The translations under genes were made by a program, and so were the position numbers. This document shows, piece after piece, positions 60,141-64,000 of a stretch of 64,000 bases of DNA. The notes beneath the pieces were generated by a model that was not told the DNA's origin, made no database searches, and saw only the letters and a list, made by a program, of their open reading frames with translations. Within the stretch, counting starts at the first letter, position 1. Every line of letters starts with the position of its first letter. Source of the stretch: Alteromonas genovensis (GTDB lineage Bacteria; Pseudomonadota; Gammaproteobacteria; Enterobacterales; Alteromonadaceae); contig NZ_JAAAWO010000004.1 in assembly GCF_010500895.1 (NCBI RefSeq), forward strand, positions 62,001 to 126,000, written 5' to 3'.

Positions 60141-60317
60141 ATGGCTATGCCAAGATATGTAATGAAAGCCCTTGATACTTTATTAGATGAGCACAGCACC
60201 ATATCGTCTAAGTCCATAGCACGCCAAATTCTTAAAAACAGCGGGTTAAGCGAGGATGATATAAAGGTGTGTGTGAAAAAGCGAACGCTATCACACACCT
60301 ATATTTTTGAGGCATAA
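60141..60317 (+). CDS. Possible small hypothetical protein (58 residues)
   Basis: An open frame beginning ATG at 60141 and ending TAA at 60315-60317 encodes 58 residues: MAMPRYVMKALDTLLDEH, then STISSKSIARQILKNSGLSEDD, then IKVCVKKRTLSHTYIFEA. The composition is balanced, with a predicted amphipathic helix pair, and it looks more protein-like than the competing minus-strand frame. The ribosome site is weak (GGTG eight bases upstream). I do not recognise a family. It could be a short regulatory or toxin-antitoxin-like protein, or not real. Confidence 0.4.
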   Translation: MAMPRYVMKALDTLLDEHSTISSKSIARQILKNSGLSEDDIKVCVKKRTLSHTYIFEA

Positions 60318-61118
60318 CGACTGTGACGTTTGATAAACAGACTAGGGTGCGTTTTATCAATTAAGTTTTCCCCTATTACAAAATCAAGCAACATCTTCTG
60401 CAATACTTGAAAAGGTAGATGCCGCTCTCTACCAAGCTAAAACAACCGGAAGGAATAAGGTAATATGCGCTTAAGCCGTGTGTAAAAAACAACACAACAT
60501 TAAGAAAAATTTACACTCTCTATTTTACTCAACTTGCCACGCCAGAACCTAACGCCCTCAAAAAAAACAACAAACTCAATAAAAACAATAATTTGTAAAA
60601 ATAAACACGGAAAAAACTCACTTGGCACGAATAAAGCATATATTAGACTAACGGATAACAAGAGTCGTAATGTGAAGCCAGGAAGGCTTTTGAAATGGAG
60701 AGTCCATATTACGAAATAGCGAGCTTTGATGGAAGACGATTGTCACGATATAAGGATTGCGTCATCCACGGAAAATGGAATTTACTCAGCACCGCTTAAG
60801 GAAATTGTTTTACGTTGCATTACTCATCGATGATGCGGTTGGGTTGGAATAAAACCAGCAAACTGAGCAGGATGCAGCAACCTTGGTTAATACGGAAAAT
60901 AACTAAGATTGTCAGTACCCTCATCGAAAGTTTCGACATTGATGTCGCATGCTACGAAGGAATGTTACCTATTTGGACTGGTTGAAGAATGTGTGTTACT
61001 TCAGCCGGACCATAACGAGGACATTGATAAAGTCATCGATTTTATCAATGAGTTGTCATCAGACGACTACCCTCTCCCCACCAAGCCCCATCCCGGTCTT
61101 TACACAACTCTGATTTTT
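60318..61118. other. Poorly coding stretch upstream of the MFS transporter
   Basis: About 800 bases with short frames of biased, A-rich composition (for example 60534-60719). A frame at 60909-61118 is continuous with the MFS gene but lies before a strong terminator. I cannot support a gene here. It may hold remnants of genes lost together with those at 58744-59169, or a leader RNA ending at 61143. Confidence 0.4.
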
Positions 61119-61143
61119 GCCCGCCTTTGGCGGGTATTTTTTT
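61119..61143 (+). terminator. Strong intrinsic terminator inside the long MFS reading frame
   Basis: CCCGCC, loop TTT, GGCGGG, then TATTTTTTT. It stands 15 bases before the first sensible MFS start codon, so the transcript it ends must begin in the stretch upstream. It might also act as an attenuator of the MFS gene. Confidence 0.8.
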
Positions 61144-61157
61144 GCCTGCTCGAAAGA

Positions 61158-62441
61158 ATGAGAGCGAGTTCATGGTATTATGTACGCTCTTTGCAATATC
61201 CTCTATTTAGGTTAACTACTTTGCAGCCTTCTTCGTCTTCTCCTGTCGTATTTAGAATGTTGTTCTGCGCCATGCTTGCCACCTCGGTAGGACAAAGTGT
61301 AATGCTAGCGACGCTGCCATCAATGGGCCGGCAAGCGAATTTATCTGAATTTCATATAGCGACAATCATGTCGAGCTCGGCACTTATTTTTGCTATCGGT
61401 ACAAATGTGTGGAGCAGAGTAGCGCGACGTGTTGGGTTCAAGCGTACACTGCTTATAGGTCTGGCAGGCTATAGCGCGGGAACGTTTGCTTTTGCGAGTG
61501 CGTGGATGGCTGGATTTTCAGGCATTATCAGCGGAACTAGTTTATTTTTAGCATTACTCATAAGCCGAAGCTTGCAGTCTACAATTATGTCGGCTACGCC
61601 ACCGTCTGCAGTTGGCTATGCTGTGGCAATTAGTGCCCCAGCACTGCGCGTTAGTGCAATTAGTAAAGTAACATCTGCCAGTAATGTGGGCCAGATCATA
61701 GGGCCGGCCTACGCAGGTTTGCTAGTTGGATTTGGTCTCTTGGCCCCACTTTATAGCATAGTGGTGCTTACCCTATTGGCATTTGCCCTCGTACTTTATA
61801 AATTACCGGTTTTACCGCCGCAAAACTCCACTGAACAAAAAGTGCCTACGGTCGCTTTAGAAGATAAGCCACCCCGCGTTCCCTATGTATTTGTAGCAAG
61901 CTGTGTATGCGTATTTGCAGCTATGGCAATGATGCAGCAAACCATGGGCTTTTTCTTTATCGATTTTTATGGCAAGAGCCCTGTAGAAGCCGCTCGCTTA
62001 GTTGGGTTTGCAATGATGATGAGTGCAGTCACGTCATTAACCGTTCAGTTCACCATTGTGCAAAGGGCGCGATTGAGTAAAGAAATCATGATGTCCTTAG
62101 CCCTTCCTTTATTGTCCCTAGGCTATCTAATTTTGTATTTTCAACAGAGTTTTGCTGTTTCATACATAGGCATGGCTGTTATGGGCTTAGGTATGGGCAT
62201 GGCGTATCCCTCACTTGCTGCAGCAGCGACAACCTATTGCTCACCGTCGCAACAGTCATCAATTACCGGTCTAATTACCGCAACAACGGCAATGGGATAT
62301 ATTGTAGGCCCGCCACTGGCTGCAACGCTCTATCAAGTCAACATTGCACTGCCATTTGCAGCAGCCAGTATATTGATGACACTTATTTCATGCGTCGTTT
62401 TACTCACACTCTATAAAATAAGGCGGTCGGCAGCCCATTAA
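61158..62441 (+). CDS. MFS transporter, possibly siderophore-related
   Basis: A twelve-span major facilitator of about 427 residues. The frame is open upstream to 60909, but an intrinsic terminator at 61119-61143 and lack of family resemblance speak against that extension. ATG codons at 61158 and 61257 are both possible; the first span starts at MLFCAMLATSVGQSVMLATLPSMGR. Motif A-like sequence is VWSRVARRVGFKRTLLIGLAGYSAGTFAFA, and the second half starts near YVFVASCVCVFAAMAMMQQTMGFFF. The following gene is an iron-regulated siderophore-interacting protein, and similar MFS genes serve siderophore export or import, but no direct evidence ties it to iron. Confidence 0.8.
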   Translation: MRASSWYYVRSLQYPLFRLTTLQPSSSSPVVFRMLFCAMLATSVGQSVMLATLPSMGRQANLSEFHIATIMSSSALIFAIGTNVWSRVARRVGFKRTLLIGLAGYSAGTFAFASAWMAGFSGIISGTSLFLALLISRSLQSTIMSATPPSAVGYAVAISAPALRVSAISKVTSASNVGQIIGPAYAGLLVGFGLLAPLYSIVVLTLLAFALVLYKLPVLPPQNSTEQKVPTVALEDKPPRVPYVFVASCVCVFAAMAMMQQTMGFFFIDFYGKSPVEAARLVGFAMMMSAVTSLTVQFTIVQRARLSKEIMMSLALPLLSLGYLILYFQQSFAVSYIGMAVMGLGMGMAYPSLAAAATTYCSPSQQSSITGLITATTAMGYIVGPPLAATLYQVNIALPFAAASILMTLISCVVLLTLYKIRRSAAH

Positions 62442-62613
62442 GCACGTTACTTTTTAACGTAACCTCAGAAAATATTGGCTTATTTATGTGATTAGCGAAA
62501 TAAAGTTAAATAAATGCGGAACCTTTTCTAAACTTTGCCCTCTTACTTGTACATGAAGTCGTTGAGTGTTCGGTTTTATGTAGTGTGTGTTTTCCAAGTG
62601 ATATTGTGTTTTC

Positions 62614-62645
62614 TAAGGGGCGTTATGCCCCTTTTTCTTTTCTAC
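62614..62645 (+). terminator. Terminator of the MFS transporter gene
   Basis: AAGGGGC, loop GTTAT, GCCCCTTTTTCTTTT lies 173 bases after the stop codon. A pyrimidine-rich stretch of about 60 bases follows (to 62692). Confidence 0.75.
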
Positions 62646-62745
62646 CTTTCCTGTTTGTATCCCCTCTCTTTTTCTATCTGTTTCCTTTTTTAGCGCTTTC
62701 TATAAAGTCGAATTGGATCAGGTTTATTGTCCGCATTTTGCACAT

Positions 62746-62764
62746 GTTAATGATAATCATTATC
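62746..62764. promoter_or_regulatory. Fur box upstream of the siderophore-interacting protein
   Basis: GTTAATGATAATCATTATC matches 18 of 19 bases of the Fur consensus GATAATGATAATCATTATC. It lies 37 bases before the start codon, next to a TATTAT promoter element at 62769-62774, so iron should repress the gene. Confidence 0.92.
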
Positions 62765-62800
62765 AACTATTATGCTGATTATTAAATCGAGGAGTCAATA

Positions 62801-63580
62801 ATGCCAAAACCAAGTCCGCGCCTTGCAGAAGTAACCAAAACAAGCCGCATCTCCCCTTCTATCCAAAGAATTCATTTAGGCGGCAAAGCGCTTCGTACAT
62901 TTCCGTCAACAACGCCAGGGGCTTACGTTAAGTTGATGTTTGACCTTGAAGGCCAACCGCTTACGGCTGTGGTCGATAAAAGCCAAGTTGCAATGCGCAC
63001 TTACACGGTAAATAGCTTTAATCCATCAATACCTGAAATGACTATTGATATGGTGCTACATGCCAGTGATGGTGCAACAGGTCCCGCATCAGCATGGGCA
63101 GGCTCTGCCAAACCTGGCGATACCATACTGCTGGCAGGCCCAGGAACCAGTAAAGGGTTAAGCGACACCTACCAATGGGTTTTACTTGCAGGAGATATGA
63201 CCGCTTTGCCAAGTATAAAGAATCATCTTGCTGCGCTGCCTAAAAACACAAAAGGCTATGCCGTTATTACCGTTGAAAGTGAGGGTGATATCGTCAACAT
63301 ACCTAAACCCGATGACGTTGAAGTTATATGGGAAACAAAGGCACCTTTGCCTGAAGTTGTGGCTTCACTTTCGTGGCATGAGGAATTACCCGCCGTATGG
63401 ATAGCCTGTGAATTCAGCGATATGCGAAATATAAGACGCTGGCTGAAAGACGAGAAAAAACTGCCTCACGAACAGCTTTATATCAGCAGCTACTGGAAAA
63501 AAGGTCGTAGCGAAGATCAGCACAAAATAGAAAAGCGGCACGATAGCGAAGCGTTTATTAATAGTTTAAAAGCAGGGTAA
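62801..63580 (+). CDS. Siderophore-interacting protein, FAD-dependent ferric reductase (ViuB-like)
   Basis: A 259-residue protein of the SIP family that frees iron from imported ferri-siderophores by reduction with NAD(P)H. The FAD-binding domain contains RIHLGGKALRTFPSTTPGAYVKLMF and the flavin motif MRTYTVNSFN, then DMVLHASDGATGPASAWAGSAKPGDTILLAGPG. The NAD(P)H-binding domain has YQWVLLAGDMTALPSIKNHLAALP and the C-terminal LYISSYWKKGRSEDQHK. A GAGGAG ribosome site precedes the ATG. The Fur box upstream fits its role. No siderophore biosynthesis genes are in the window. Confidence 0.94.
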   Translation: MPKPSPRLAEVTKTSRISPSIQRIHLGGKALRTFPSTTPGAYVKLMFDLEGQPLTAVVDKSQVAMRTYTVNSFNPSIPEMTIDMVLHASDGATGPASAWAGSAKPGDTILLAGPGTSKGLSDTYQWVLLAGDMTALPSIKNHLAALPKNTKGYAVITVESEGDIVNIPKPDDVEVIWETKAPLPEVVASLSWHEELPAVWIACEFSDMRNIRRWLKDEKKLPHEQLYISSYWKKGRSEDQHKIEKRHDSEAFINSLKAG

Positions 63581-63790
63581 GCGAGCACTCGCTGTTCATG
63601 CAGAATTTTCAGGCGCTTGTAATTACTGCACGAATTATATTGCGCCATGTAATCCAAGATTTAAAATAACCATTAATTTCAGTGCTTTATACATTGGACT
63701 ATGAATTGCACCCTGACTATTGAGTAAGCAACTCAGGTCGACTCTAAAGGCCAACAAATGCTTTATTCATTATGATAAGGAGAAACCATT

Positions 63791-63982
63791 ATGAACAGTG
63801 ATCGTATCGAAGGTAATTGGAAGGAAATGAAAGGTAAAGTGCAACAGAAATGGGGCAAACTTACCGACGACGACCTAGATAAAATTGATGGTCGCAGAGA
63901 AGAATTAATTGGTAAAGTACAACAGGCATACGGCAAAAATCGCGACGAAGCAGAGCGCGAAGTTGACAGCTACCTGAACTAA
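63791..63982 (+). CDS. CsbD-family stress protein
   Basis: A 63-residue, highly charged protein of the CsbD family, general stress proteins of unknown mechanism. The typical sequence is complete: [63 protein letters not shown]. It is probably helical and cytoplasmic. An AAGGAGA ribosome site lies just upstream of the start codon. The 210 bases in front of it contain only ordinary non-coding sequence. Confidence 0.93.
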   Translation: MNSDRIEGNWKEMKGKVQQKWGKLTDDDLDKIDGRREELIGKVQQAYGKNRDEAEREVDSYLN

Positions 63983-64000
63983 CTAATCCTGCTTTTTATC

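Noticed and set aside
60534-60719. 61-residue lysine- and asparagine-rich frame
   Set aside because: Composition follows the A-rich DNA, no ribosome site is seen, and it has no recognisable domain.

Overview
The window looks like a chromosomal segment of a marine gammaproteobacterium of the order Alteromonadales, most likely Alteromonas or a close relative. The evidence is the housekeeping gene order (queG / nnr-tsaE-amidase-mutL-miaA-hfq-hflX-hflK-hflC, rpsF-rpsR-rplI, zur-cheX-yjbQ), the many TonB-dependent receptors, and a SusD-less laminarin locus. Species assignment is inference; no database was searched.

Layout. 1-5149: edge-truncated acetolactate synthase-type enzyme, a DUF4112 membrane protein, ferrochelatase (hemH) and an AbgT-family transporter, all on the minus strand. 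5150-16463: the conserved cluster from hflC back to nnr on the minus strand, with queG divergent. 16518-19326: a hypothetical protein, hemE and nudC. 19327-20058: a 732-base gene-free stretch. 20059-22738: overlapping zur-cheX-yjbQ, then an OmpA-like porin with calcium-binding-type repeats. 23053-30843: dnaB and, further on, rplI-rpsR-rpsF behind an S6:S18-type leader. An accessory block separates dnaB from rplI: a lipoprotein, a DUF4097 protein, an anti-sigma-like protein, a frameshifted ECF sigma factor, a MOSC protein and a metallo-hydrolase. 31024-41756: signalling and metals, with two orphan histidine kinases, two chemoreceptors (one PAS, one zinc-binding CZB), LexA-controlled yebG, an ABC transporter whose permease carries a histidine-rich insert, a TauE/SafE protein and a CDF metal exporter. 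42415-58701: a laminarin (beta-1,3-glucan) utilisation locus, interrupted by one siderophore receptor. 58744-64000: a two-gene deletion scar, a second TauE/SafE protein, a poorly coding stretch, an MFS transporter, a Fur-box-controlled siderophore-interacting protein and a CsbD stress protein.

How the glucan locus works together (inference from families). The GH16 lipoprotein cuts laminarin at the surface and its TonB-dependent receptor imports oligosaccharides. The GH3 lipoprotein trims them in the periplasm. Two MFS permeases bring sugars into the cytoplasm, where the GH1 beta-glucosidase finishes the job. The LacI-type regulator probably acts on four 14-bp operators, arranged as two pairs: one upstream of GH16-TBDR and one in the divergent MFS-GH3 / GH1-lacI-MFS promoter region.

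The most notable points are these. The ECF sigma gene is frameshifted in a way explained exactly by loss of one copy of an 8-bp tandem repeat. A single deletion appears to have removed the 5' halves of two divergent genes. The histidine-rich ABC permease is preceded by a 13-bp perfect inverted repeat. The LacI operator pairs link two parts of the laminarin locus. A candidate plus-strand small RNA lies beside nudC. No wholly new defence or mobile system was found, and no tRNA, rRNA, CRISPR array or insertion sequence was recognised.
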